Origin: Citrobacter sp. JGM124
GTDB taxonomy: Bacteria > Pseudomonadota > Gammaproteobacteria > Enterobacterales > Enterobacteriaceae
DNA length: 64,000 nt
Assembly (NCBI RefSeq): GCF_018257795.1
Contig: NZ_JAERJD010000005.1
Location: forward strand, 186,001 to 250,000
Direction: 5' to 3'
Positions 56,453 to 64,000 of this stretch are shown in pieces; positions within the stretch are counted from its first letter, which is position 1, and every line of letters starts with the position of its first letter. The notes below the pieces were generated by a model that was not told the origin of the DNA, ran no database searches, and saw only the letters and a program-made list of their open reading frames with translations. The position numbers and the translations under genes were made by a program.

Positions 56453-57370
56453 ATGACAATTGCATTGGAACTGGAGCAGTTAACCAAAACTTACCCTGGG
56501 GGCGTTAAAGCGCTACGGGGAATAGATTTACGTGTTGAAGCTGGTGATTTTTATGCCTTACTGGGGCCCAATGGAGCCGGTAAGTCGACCACTATTGGTA
56601 TCATTAGCTCACTGGTCAATAAAACCTCAGGTACTGTGCGGGTCTTTGGTTATGATCTGCAAAAAGATATGGTCAATGCCAAACGGCAGCTTGGGCTGGT
56701 ACCACAGGAGTTCAACTTCAACCCCTTTGAGACGGTACAGCAAATTGTCGTACATCAGGCGGGATATTATGGTGTTGAGCGTCTTGAGGCGATAAAACGT
56801 AGTGAAAAGTATTTAAAACAACTGGATTTATGGGAAAAACGCGGAGAGCGTGCACGTATGTTATCGGGGGGCATGAAGCGCCGCCTGATGATTGCCCGCG
56901 CCTTAATGCATGAACCAAAATTGTTGATTCTTGATGAGCCTACCGCCGGGGTCGATATTGAACTGCGTCGATCCATGTGGAGCTTTCTGAAAGATTTGAA
57001 TGACAAAGGCACCACAATTATTCTTACGACGCATTATCTTGAAGAAGCGGAAATGCTGTGCCGCAATATTGGCATTATTCAACGTGGGGAATTAGTGGAA
57101 AACACCTCCATGAAGTCTCTGCTGTCGAAGTTAAAATCGGAAACCTTTATCCTCGATTTAGCCCCGAAAAGCCCGCTCCCCGTACTGGAGGGATACCGCT
57201 ACCGTTTGGTGGATACGTCCACGCTGGAAGTGGAAGTGTTGCGGGAACAGGGAATCAATAGTGTATTTAGCCAACTGAGTTCACAAGGAGTTCAGGTACA
57301 AAGCATGCGTAATAAAGCCAACCGCCTCGAAGAATTATTTGTTCACTTGGTTAACGGAGAGCGGTCATGA
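56453..57370 (+). CDS. yadG: ABC transporter ATP-binding protein YadG
   Basis: ATPase of a type-2 ABC exporter of unknown substrate, 305 residues. Walker A is GPNGAGKSTTIG near residue 41, the signature is LSGGMKRRLMIARAL, and Walker B is LLILDEPTAGVDIEL, with the switch histidine in TTHYLEEAE. It pairs with the permease YadH, encoded immediately after with a four-base overlap. The family includes drug and polysaccharide exporters, but no substrate can be inferred. Confidence 0.93.
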   Translation: MTIALELEQLTKTYPGGVKALRGIDLRVEAGDFYALLGPNGAGKSTTIGIISSLVNKTSGTVRVFGYDLQKDMVNAKRQLGLVPQEFNFNPFETVQQIVVHQAGYYGVERLEAIKRSEKYLKQLDLWEKRGERARMLSGGMKRRLMIARALMHEPKLLILDEPTAGVDIELRRSMWSFLKDLNDKGTTIILTTHYLEEAEMLCRNIGIIQRGELVENTSMKSLLSKLKSETFILDLAPKSPLPVLEGYRYRLVDTSTLEVEVLREQGINSVFSQLSSQGVQVQSMRNKANRLEELFVHLVNGERS

Positions 57371-58137
57371 TGCATCTGTATTGGGTAGCACTGAAAAGTA
57401 TTTGGGCCAAGGAAATCCACCGTTTTGCCCGTATCTGGATTCAAACCCTGGTTCCCCCAGTGATTACCATGACACTGTATTTTGTTATCTTCGGTAACTT
57501 GATTGGGTCACGCATTGGTGAGATGCACGGTTTTAGCTATATGCAGTTTATCGTCCCTGGGCTTATTATGATGTCGGTGATTACCAACGCGTATTCTAAC
57601 GTTGCGTCTTCATTTTACAGCGCCAAATTCCAGCATAATATTGAAGAGTTACTGGTAGCTCCTGTTCCAACCCATATTATCATTGCTGGTTATGTGGGAG
57701 GCGGGGTAGCCCGGGGATTATGCGTAGGTATCCTGGTGACCATTGTGTCGTTATTTTTTGTGCCCTTTCAGGTGCATTCCTGGTTGTTTATTGCCCTGAC
57801 ATTGTTATTAACAGCGATACTCTTTTCACTGGCGGGACTGTTAAATGCGGTGTTTGCCAAATCTTTTGATGATATCAGCCTGATACCGACCTTTGTGTTA
57901 ACACCGCTTACTTATTTGGGGGGCGTTTTCTATTCGTTAACGTTATTACCCCCATTCTGGCAGGGGCTGTCACAGTTGAACCCTATCGTCTATATGGTTA
58001 GTGGTTTCCGCTTTGGTTTTCTTGGCATATCAGACGTGTCTTTGGTTACGACCGTTGGTGTACTGGTCAGCTTCATTGTGGCTTTCTATCTATTATGCTG
58101 GTATCTGATTGATCGCGGGACAGGCCTGCGTTCCTGA
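57367..58137 (+). CDS. yadH: ABC transporter permease YadH
   Basis: ABC-2 type permease of 256 residues with six hydrophobic segments, the membrane partner of YadG. The ABC-2 signature PLTYLGGVFYSLTLLPPFWQ is present near residue 177. Its ATG overlaps the yadG stop by four bases. The same gene pair sits at this locus in E. coli. Confidence 0.92.
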   Translation: MMHLYWVALKSIWAKEIHRFARIWIQTLVPPVITMTLYFVIFGNLIGSRIGEMHGFSYMQFIVPGLIMMSVITNAYSNVASSFYSAKFQHNIEELLVAPVPTHIIIAGYVGGGVARGLCVGILVTIVSLFFVPFQVHSWLFIALTLLLTAILFSLAGLLNAVFAKSFDDISLIPTFVLTPLTYLGGVFYSLTLLPPFWQGLSQLNPIVYMVSGFRFGFLGISDVSLVTTVGVLVSFIVAFYLLCWYLIDRGTGLRS

Positions 58138-58258
58138 TATTTTATCACCACCTTCTGTTTACAGAAGTAACTCTCAGAGGCGGCCTGAAAGTCTGTTCTT
58201 TTATTATGTGGGGCATATTTCAGGTTGCCTGTTGTGCATTTAATAACGGATAAGTTTT

Positions 58259-58696
58259 ATGCTTGGCTGGATTATTGCCGGACATGATTTCTATGCAAGG
58301 GACATGCTTGAGGCACTGGAAAAACGTCTGGGCGTCCAACCCCAGTGCTGCGCGGTGAACTTTGAAAAAGGTCTCAGTACCAACATGCTGGCACGGATGA
58401 TGTGTGACGCGCTGCATGCTTGTGATTCAGGGGATGGTGTTATTTTTCTCACGGATATTACCGGAGAGGCACCTTATCGGGCGGCGGCTTTACTCAGTAA
58501 TAAACATGATTTTTGTGAAGTGATTTCTGGAACCAGCTTATCTTTGCTCTGTATCATGAGCGAGTATCGAACCACCCTTTCCAGTAGTACTTTCCGGGAG
58601 CATATCGTGACTGCGGGGGGAGAGGGCGTGACCAGTCTTTGGCATCAACAGCAGAAAAATCCCCCGTTTGTCCTGATAGAGAGAACGGGCTGGTAA
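58259..58696 (+). CDS. yadI: PTS mannose-family IIA protein (YadI-like)
   Basis: Small PTS EIIA protein of the mannose/sorbose class, 145 residues. The phosphorylated histidine would be His9 in LGWIIAGHDFYA, followed by the conserved GDGVIFLTDITGEAPYRAA. It resembles E. coli YadI, including the C-terminal SLWHQQQKNPPFVL. No cognate IIB, IIC or IID lies nearby, so its partner is unknown. Confidence 0.88.
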   Translation: MLGWIIAGHDFYARDMLEALEKRLGVQPQCCAVNFEKGLSTNMLARMMCDALHACDSGDGVIFLTDITGEAPYRAAALLSNKHDFCEVISGTSLSLLCIMSEYRTTLSSSTFREHIVTAGGEGVTSLWHQQQKNPPFVLIERTGW

Positions 58697-58704
58697 TCAA
58701 CACA

Positions 58705-58733
58705 AAAAGGTATCCCCGCGAAAAGGGCGGGGA
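58705..58733 (-). terminator. panD terminator
   Basis: TCCCCGC/GCGGGGA stem; on the minus strand it is followed by TACCTTTTTGTG. It lies between the convergent yadI and panD. Confidence 0.65.
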
Positions 58734-58740
58734 CGTGGGT

Positions 58741-59121
58741 TTAAGCGACCTGAACCGGTACGGCCTTGGCCTGGCGTTTCATCTCGTTATTTCCCTCAAA
58801 ATAAGCCACTTTTGGCTGCCATTCACGGGCCTGATCATCTGGCATCGTGACATAGCTTGCGATAATTAAAATATCATCTACCGATGCGCAATGTGCTGCC
58901 GCGCCGTTAACGGAGATGATTTTTGAACCGCGTTCACCAGCGATAGCGTAGGTAGAAAAACGCTTACCGTTAGTAACGTTATAAATATCAATGGCTTCAT
59001 ATTCCAGAATACCGGCGGCTTCAAGAAAATCCTGGTCGATGGCGCAGGAACCTTCATAGTGTAAATCAGCCACAGTCACCTTGACGCGGTGTAACTTGCC
59101 TTGCAGCATAGTGCGAATCAT
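58741..59121 (-). CDS. panD: Aspartate 1-decarboxylase PanD
   Basis: Pyruvoyl enzyme making beta-alanine for pantothenate. The proenzyme cleaves at Gly24-Ser25 in [13 protein letters not shown], the same site as in E. coli. 126 residues from ATG 59121 ([16 protein letters not shown]). A longer frame to 59202 is not supported. It follows panC with a 121-base gap; E. coli has yadD in that position. In E. coli its activation needs PanZ, not visible here. Confidence 0.95.
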   Translation of the reverse strand: MIRTMLQGKLHRVKVTVADLHYEGSCAIDQDFLEAAGILEYEAIDIYNVTNGKRFSTYAIAGERGSKIISVNGAAAHCASVDDILIIASYVTMPDDQAREWQPKVAYFEGNNEMKRQAKAVPVQVA

Positions 59122-59242
59122 AACCTGAACCTTTTTGTAAATAATGCGCCGGTGATAAACCCGCGCAACGTTATCTGTATCAGCCAATTTAATGGGTAGC
59201 AACTGTCAACGGGCGCAGTATTGCCCGTTTTGATCATGTTGT

Positions 59243-60097
59243 CTACAAGGCTAAATTAACCACTTGATTATCAATTAAGCGGGCTTTGCCGAGCCAGGCA
59301 GCCATGAGGATCACAGCGCGTTTACTGGTCTCATCCAGCGGTTGCAGTGTATCCGCATCACAGATATCCAGTGAGTCGGGGCGGAAACCTTTTTCTGCTA
59401 AGTCCTGGGTCGCCTGTTGTGTCAATAACTCAAGATCACGCTGCCCATGGTGCAGGCTATCAGCAAGGGTATTCATTATCTTGCTGAGTGCTGGTGCGAT
59501 TTTACGCTCTGCAGGACTCAGATAACCATTACGTGAACTCAGCGCCAGGCCATCTTTTGCCCTGATGACAGGTACACCAACAATCTCAATGTCATAGCCC
59601 ATATCCGCAACCATTTTGCGGATCAGTGCCAACTGCTGATAATCCTTCTCACCAAAACAGGCAATATCAGGTTGTACCAGATTGAAAAGTTTGCTGACAA
59701 TGGTCGACACTCCGCGGAAGTGTCCTGGACGGCTTGCACCTTCGAGCATGGTTGAGATACCAGGAACATCCACCGTGGTATGCGTTTCCTGCCCCTTGGG
59801 GTAGATATCAAGCGGCGTCGGGGTAAAAACCAAATCGACTTTCTGGCGATGCAGTTTTTCACAGTCATCCTGCAGGGTACGTGGATAGCAGGCCAAATCA
59901 TCCGGCCGCTCAAATTGCATTGGATTAACAAAAATGCTCACTATAACCACGTCAGCCCGGGCTTTAGCTTGTTCAACCAGCGTCAAATGTCCTTCATGCA
60001 GATTCCCCATGGTAGGAACCAGGGCGATGCGCTTGCCTTCCTGACGGAAACGGCGGATCTGTTGGCGTAGCAGGGGCAATGTTTCAATAATTAACAT
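59243..60097 (-). CDS. panC: Pantothenate synthetase PanC
   Basis: ATP-dependent ligase joining pantoate and beta-alanine. The nucleotidyltransferase HIGH-like motif is [18 protein letters not shown] near residue 28, and the second motif is [10 protein letters not shown] near residue 184. The start at ATG 60097 gives 284 residues. An upstream frame to 60307 overlaps panB and is not supported. It is 13 bases after the panB stop, so both are one operon. Confidence 0.95.
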   Translation of the reverse strand: MLIIETLPLLRQQIRRFRQEGKRIALVPTMGNLHEGHLTLVEQAKARADVVIVSIFVNPMQFERPDDLACYPRTLQDDCEKLHRQKVDLVFTPTPLDIYPKGQETHTTVDVPGISTMLEGASRPGHFRGVSTIVSKLFNLVQPDIACFGEKDYQQLALIRKMVADMGYDIEIVGVPVIRAKDGLALSSRNGYLSPAERKIAPALSKIMNTLADSLHHGQRDLELLTQQATQDLAEKGFRPDSLDICDADTLQPLDETSKRAVILMAAWLGKARLIDNQVVNLAL

Positions 60098-60110
60098 AAC
60101 CGTTCTCTTG

Positions 60111-60905
60111 TTATTGGAAACTGTACTCATCACCAGGATATTGCCCGGATTCCACCTCAGCGATGTACTGACGAACCGCGGCACGCATATCACCGGTTTC
60201 AGCGAGGAAGTTTTTGGCAAATTTAGGAATGTGTCCGCCGGTAATACCGAAAGCATCATGCATGACCAGAATTTGGCCATCAGTGACGTTACCTGCCCCG
60301 ATACCAATCACTGGAATCACCAGTGCCTCAGTAATACGCTGGGCAAGTTTTACCGGTATACACTCCAGAACCAGAAGTTGTGCTCCGGCTGCCTCGAGTG
60401 CCAGTGCATCATCCAGCAGCGCTTGTGCCGCATCAGCGTCACGACCCTGAACTTTATACCCACCAAAAATGTTGACGGATTGTGGTGTCAGGCCAATATG
60501 TCCGCAAACGGGCACGGCACGTTCGGTTAACTGCCGCACGGTATCGGCCAGCCAGCGTCCCCCTTCCAGCTTGACCATATTGGCTCCTGCACGCATCACT
60601 TCGGCACTATTGGCAAATGCCTGCTCAGGGGTTGCATAAGCCATAAATGGCAGGTCGGCGATAACCAGACCATCAGGCATACCACGGCGTACTGCTCGGG
60701 TATGATAGGCAATATCTGTAACGGTGACAGGTATGGTTGAGTCATGACCCTGAACGGTCATACCCAGAGAATCGCCAATCAGCACGACACCAATTCCTGC
60801 ATCGGCAAACAATTTTGCGAAACTGAAATCGTAAGCGGTCAGTGTGGCGAATTTTTTCTTATCTTGTTTTAGCTGGCGAAGGGTCGAGATAGTGGTGGAT
60901 TGCAT
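60111..60905 (-). CDS. panB: Ketopantoate hydroxymethyltransferase PanB
   Basis: First committed enzyme of pantothenate synthesis, transferring a one-carbon unit from methylene-tetrahydrofolate. TIM-barrel protein of 264 residues with metal-binding segments in [20 protein letters not shown] and [21 protein letters not shown]. The start at ATG 60905 ([14 protein letters not shown]) matches E. coli. It heads panB-panC-panD. Confidence 0.95.
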   Translation of the reverse strand: MQSTTISTLRQLKQDKKKFATLTAYDFSFAKLFADAGIGVVLIGDSLGMTVQGHDSTIPVTVTDIAYHTRAVRRGMPDGLVIADLPFMAYATPEQAFANSAEVMRAGANMVKLEGGRWLADTVRQLTERAVPVCGHIGLTPQSVNIFGGYKVQGRDADAAQALLDDALALEAAGAQLLVLECIPVKLAQRITEALVIPVIGIGAGNVTDGQILVMHDAFGITGGHIPKFAKNFLAETGDMRAAVRQYIAEVESGQYPGDEYSFQ

Positions 60906-60945
60906 TATCTTCTCCACAGAAAAAGCGGACAAATAGACAAATAAA

Positions 60946-61425
60946 TTACCAGGCGGTGATACCTTCCTGTGAAAGGGGCGCCAGAATCTTACTTATCGGT
61001 TGTCCATCGGGAAAACAACATTCAGGCGCTATTTCCATTAATGGTAATAGCATAAACGCCCGGTTCTTCATGTCATAATGGGGGACTGTCAGGCGTTGAG
61101 TATTAATCACTTGATTGCCAAACAGCATAATATCGAGATCGAGTGTTCGTGGCCCCCAGCGATCGGCCTTACGGACTCGGCCTTGTTCCCGTTCAATGCG
61201 CTGTGTTTCATCAAGCAGTGACTCAGCCGTTAATGCCGTTTCCAGAGCAACAGCTGCATTGAGATAGTCGGGTTGGTCGGGAGGCCCTAAAGGCGGGGTA
61301 CGGTAAAACGAAGAGATAGCCACTACGTGGCTGTCCCTGATAAGCGCAATGGCTTCCAGCGCTGAAGAGACTTGCTTCAGTGGGGAAGCCAGATTACTGC
61401 CGAGGGCAATATACGCGAGGGTCAT
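60946..61425 (-). CDS. folK: Dihydropterin pyrophosphokinase FolK
   Basis: HPPK of folate synthesis, 159 residues as in E. coli. It has [15 protein letters not shown] near the start and the pterin/ATP signature [17 protein letters not shown]. The ATG overlaps the pcnB stop by four bases, as in E. coli, so the two are likely translated together. Confidence 0.95.
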   Translation of the reverse strand: MTLAYIALGSNLASPLKQVSSALEAIALIRDSHVVAISSFYRTPPLGPPDQPDYLNAAVALETALTAESLLDETQRIEREQGRVRKADRWGPRTLDLDIMLFGNQVINTQRLTVPHYDMKNRAFMLLPLMEIAPECCFPDGQPISKILAPLSQEGITAW

Positions 61426-62816
61426 GCCTGGCCACGTGGGGTACGTTTACGAGGACGACGATGACGGCGACGCACGGCTGGCTCGTCATCAAGGTTGAGC
61501 AGCATCTCTTTTTGCAACGATGGTGCAGCAACCTGGAACTCTCCCCACCATTTCGTCAGACGCAACAGTTCTGGATGATTTTCCACTTCAGCACGCAGTG
61601 CCAGTAAATCATAAGCCGCACGGAATTTAGGGTGTTCCATCAGCTTCCAGGCACGTTTACCCTGACGACGAGACAGGCGCAGTTGCAGTCCCCATATATC
61701 ACGTACCAAGGTGGTGATACGCTTGGGAATCGCAAGAGCACGACAGGCTTCATCCAGCACTTCATTCATTGCCAGAGCAAAAGCATCGTAGTAGGCGAGG
61801 CCGCTTTCTTGGGTGATCTTTTGTGCCATTTCCAGCTGCGGGTACCACAGCATGGCAGCAAACAAGAATGCCGGGTTAACACGCATACCGTTCTGAATAC
61901 GGTTATCCGTATTTTTCAGCACCTGCGCAATCATGCGCTCCATTGGGCTGTCACCCTGCTCTGTGAAGTAGCGTGTAATAATCGGGAATAACGGCTGGAA
62001 CAGATGGTACTGGCGCAGTAACTGGTAAGTAGGGTAACCATAACCCGCTTGCAGTAGTTTAAGTGATTCTTCATACAAGCGAGCGGCAGGAACATCGTTG
62101 ATCAGGCTCGCGAGGTGTGCGATGGGCTCACCGGTCTCCGGGCTGATGGTCATATTCAACTTAGCAGCAAAGCGCACTGCGCGTAACATACGTACCGGGT
62201 CTTCACGGTAGCGGGTTTCAGGCGTACCAATCAGGCGAATAATGCCCTGGTTAAGGTCAGACAGCCCACCCACGTAATCACGCACGGTAAAGTCAGCCAC
62301 ACTGTAATAGAGGCTGTTGATGGTGAAGTCACGGCGCTGGGCATCTTCTTCGATTGAACCAAAGATATTATCCCGCAGCAACATGCCATTCTCACCACGC
62401 TGAGAAACTTGGCGATCTTCGGAGGGTTGCTCTTCATGGTGACCACGAAAGGTCGCAACTTCAATGATCTCTGGCCCAAACATAATGTGTGCCAGGCGAA
62501 AACGACGGCCGACCAGGCGACAGTTACGGAACAGTTTACGGACTTGTTCAGGCGTAGCATTGGTCGTCACATCGAAATCTTTTGGTTTTGTACCCAGAAG
62601 AAGGTCGCGGACACCGCCCCCCACCAGATAAGCTTCATAACCGGCCTTATTCAGGCGGTAGAGCACCTTGAGGGCGTTTTCACTGATATCTTTGCGAGAA
62701 ATAGCGTGCTTGTCACGCGGAATGACCGTGATGTGCGGGAAAGTTTCACTCTCCTCGACCACGATATTATCGCGGTGAAGCACCTTGCGGCAAAAATTAG
62801 CGACTCGGGTAAAAAT
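61422..62816 (-). CDS. pcnB: Poly(A) polymerase I PcnB (ATT start)
   Basis: Nucleotidyltransferase-family enzyme that adds poly(A) tails to RNA and also controls plasmid copy number. Conserved parts include [21 protein letters not shown] (head, active-site aspartates), [15 protein letters not shown] and the C-terminal basic tail [16 protein letters not shown]. No ATG, GTG or TTG fits the family start, but an ATT at 62816-62814 aligns with the E. coli start, with GAGGTGG just upstream. E. coli pcnB is known to initiate at AUU. A TTG at 62837 would add seven residues but lacks a clear ribosome site. 464 residues. Confidence 0.93.
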   Translation of the reverse strand: MFTRVANFCRKVLHRDNIVVEESETFPHITVIPRDKHAISRKDISENALKVLYRLNKAGYEAYLVGGGVRDLLLGTKPKDFDVTTNATPEQVRKLFRNCRLVGRRFRLAHIMFGPEIIEVATFRGHHEEQPSEDRQVSQRGENGMLLRDNIFGSIEEDAQRRDFTINSLYYSVADFTVRDYVGGLSDLNQGIIRLIGTPETRYREDPVRMLRAVRFAAKLNMTISPETGEPIAHLASLINDVPAARLYEESLKLLQAGYGYPTYQLLRQYHLFQPLFPIITRYFTEQGDSPMERMIAQVLKNTDNRIQNGMRVNPAFLFAAMLWYPQLEMAQKITQESGLAYYDAFALAMNEVLDEACRALAIPKRITTLVRDIWGLQLRLSRRQGKRAWKLMEHPKFRAAYDLLALRAEVENHPELLRLTKWWGEFQVAAPSLQKEMLLNLDDEPAVRRRHRRPRKRTPRGQA

Positions 62817-62892
62817 AGTCCACCTCGGTAATGTCAATCATGGGTACAAAAAAATAGCGGCTAATCATAGCCTGGTGTGGAGCATTTGAGAA

Positions 62893-63756
62893 TCATGGAT
62901 TCACGGGTACACGTAATAGTGACCAATTATCCACGGCACTTCTCAGCAAACTTTCCAGGGATAAATCCGCCCAGTCATCTTCAACATCTTGATTTAAAAA
63001 ACCTAATGCTTCAACAATTATCGGTCGCGGATCCCCCTGGGATAACGCCGGAGCATGATTTTGCTTAGATAATTTATCTCCCTGTGAATTCAGTGCCAGC
63101 GGCAAGTGAATATAGGAAGGGATCTGCCAGCCAAACTGTTGGTATAACGAAATTTGTCGCACTGTGGGTTCAATTAAATCTGCACCACGGACAATTTCAC
63201 TAACCCTCTGAAAATGATCATCCACTACTACGGCCAGGTTATAAGCAAATAAACCATCGCGGCGGTGAATAATAAAATCCTCCCTGGCTAAAGCGGTATC
63301 GGCATATAGCGTGCCGCGGAGCTGGTCTGTGAATTCCAGTACTGGATTTCGTTGCATAAAGCGAACCGCAGCCTTGTCAGAACCATGATGGCGGGTGCGG
63401 CAAACACCGTCATAGATCCCCCCCAGGGTCTGAATACGTCGGCGAGTGCAGGTACAGTAATAACTTAACCCCGCCTGCTGCAAAATATACAGAGCCTCGC
63501 GGTAGGCCTCATGGCGTTGTGATTGCCACAAGATACTGCCGTCCCAGTGTAAACCATAGTGTTCCAGTTGTTGTAAAATCATACTGGCGGCACCCGGGAC
63601 TTCCCTCGGGGGATCAATATCCTCCATGCGCACTAGCCACTGGCCTTTTTGGGAACGAGCTTGCAGATAGCTGCCGAGTGCGGCAACCAAAGAACCAAAA
63701 TGCAAAGCACCAGAAGGTGAGGGAGCGAAACGGCCGATATAATCTTGAATAGGCAT
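62893..63756 (-). CDS. gluQ: Glutamyl-Q tRNA(Asp) synthetase GluQ
   Basis: Truncated GluRS paralogue that glutamylates queuosine in tRNA-Asp; it lacks the anticodon-binding domain. HIGH-like motif [27 protein letters not shown], the zinc-binding [11 protein letters not shown] and the KLSKQNHAP motif are seen. The start at ATG 63756 gives 287 residues (the longer frame to 63834 is rejected). The position between dksA and pcnB is the same as in E. coli. Confidence 0.93.
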   Translation of the reverse strand: MPIQDYIGRFAPSPSGALHFGSLVAALGSYLQARSQKGQWLVRMEDIDPPREVPGAASMILQQLEHYGLHWDGSILWQSQRHEAYREALYILQQAGLSYYCTCTRRRIQTLGGIYDGVCRTRHHGSDKAAVRFMQRNPVLEFTDQLRGTLYADTALAREDFIIHRRDGLFAYNLAVVVDDHFQRVSEIVRGADLIEPTVRQISLYQQFGWQIPSYIHLPLALNSQGDKLSKQNHAPALSQGDPRPIIVEALGFLNQDVEDDWADLSLESLLRSAVDNWSLLRVPVNP

Positions 63757-63883
63757 GTTTGGGCTAATGGAACCACAGATTTTTAACAGACATCCCGGCG
63801 TGAAGAACCCACCAGAATCTCTGGATTGGATCATACAATGTGATAACTCACGACCTGTCGTAACAGGCTATCAGTCATAACAA

Positions 63884-63907
63884 GAGGGGAAAAATATTTT
63901 CCCCTCT
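63884..63907. terminator. dksA terminator
   Basis: AGAGGGGAAAA and TTTTCCCCTCT are perfect arms around a short TA gap; the arms themselves give the T-tract. It separates dksA from gluQ. Confidence 0.75.
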
Positions 63908-63958
63908 GTTACCGGTAAGGATGAGATTTCCCCCAACCTTGGCTGCTGGCACGGGGTA

Positions 63959-64000
63959 TCAACCTGTCATCTGCTTTTCACGGATTTCAGCCAGGGTTTT
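63959..64000 (-). CDS. dksA: RNA polymerase-binding transcription factor DksA (C-terminus, partial)
   Basis: Only the last 13 codons and stop fall in the window: KTLAEIREKQMTG. This is the C-terminal end of the zinc-finger helix region of DksA (E. coli ends KTLAEIREKQMAG). DksA binds the RNA polymerase secondary channel and amplifies ppGpp control. The rest of the gene is beyond the right edge. Confidence 0.9.
   Translation of the reverse strand, partial: KTLAEIREKQMTG

Noticed and set aside
59243-60307. Extended PanC start 70 codons upstream
   Set aside because: The extension overlaps panB and does not match the family, whose start fits ATG 60097.

Overview
This window is a chromosomal segment of an enterobacterium (Enterobacterales). 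Nearly every gene has a clear Escherichia coli counterpart in the same order: cra, the mra/dcw cell-wall and division cluster (mraZ to lpxC), secM-secA, mutT-yacG-zapD-coaE, guaC, hofC-hofB-ppdD, nadC, ampD-ampE, aroP, pdhR-aceE-aceF-lpdA, acnB, yacL, speD-speE, yacC, cueO, hpt, can, yadG-yadH, a yadI-like gene, panD-panC-panB, folK-pcnB, gluQ and the tail of dksA. It is not E. coli. A DUF721/DciA-like gene lies between lpxC and secM, a divergent asc-type beta-glucoside locus sits next to cra where E. coli has ilvIH, yacH and yadD are missing, and ERIC elements stand in tandem. These features suggest a relative nearer Yersinia, Serratia, Hafnia or Budvicia, but the sequence alone does not let me name the genus.

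Layout. 1-3.8 kb: ascG-like repressor (cut by the left edge) divergent from ascF-ascB, with a CRP-like site and an AscG-like palindrome between them. 3.8-6.1 kb: a gene-poor stretch around cra, ending in the mra promoter with three MraZ-type repeats. 6.1-24 kb: dcw cluster, tightly packed and mostly overlapping, all on the + strand. 24-27.8 kb: DUF721 gene (-), secM, secA. 28-36 kb: mutT, then yacG-zapD-coaE (-), guaC, the hofC/hofB/ppdD type IV pilus genes, nadC, and divergent ampD-ampE. 37-49 kb: aroP, then the pyruvate dehydrogenase operon and acnB. 49-55 kb: an unrecognised lipoprotein, yacL, the spermidine genes, yacC, cueO, hpt. 55-64 kb: carbonic anhydrase, an ERIC array, an ABC exporter, a PTS IIA protein, pantothenate genes, folK-pcnB, gluQ, dksA end.

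The genes form coherent units: lipid-II precursor synthesis and septation (murE-murC, mraY, ddlB, ftsL-ftsZ), acetyl-CoA production into the TCA cycle (aceEF-lpd, acnB), pantothenate to CoA (panBCD, coaE), and peptidoglycan recycling (ampD/E). Several genes use rare start codons: GTG for cra, murE, mutT and acnB, TTG for secM and speD, and ATT for pcnB. No tRNA, rRNA, CRISPR array, prophage or insertion sequence was found. I did not find a convincing wholly new system; the items most worth follow-up are the DciA-like gene, the ERIC array with a related hybrid element, the unknown lipoprotein, and the large inverted repeat between pdhR and aceE.
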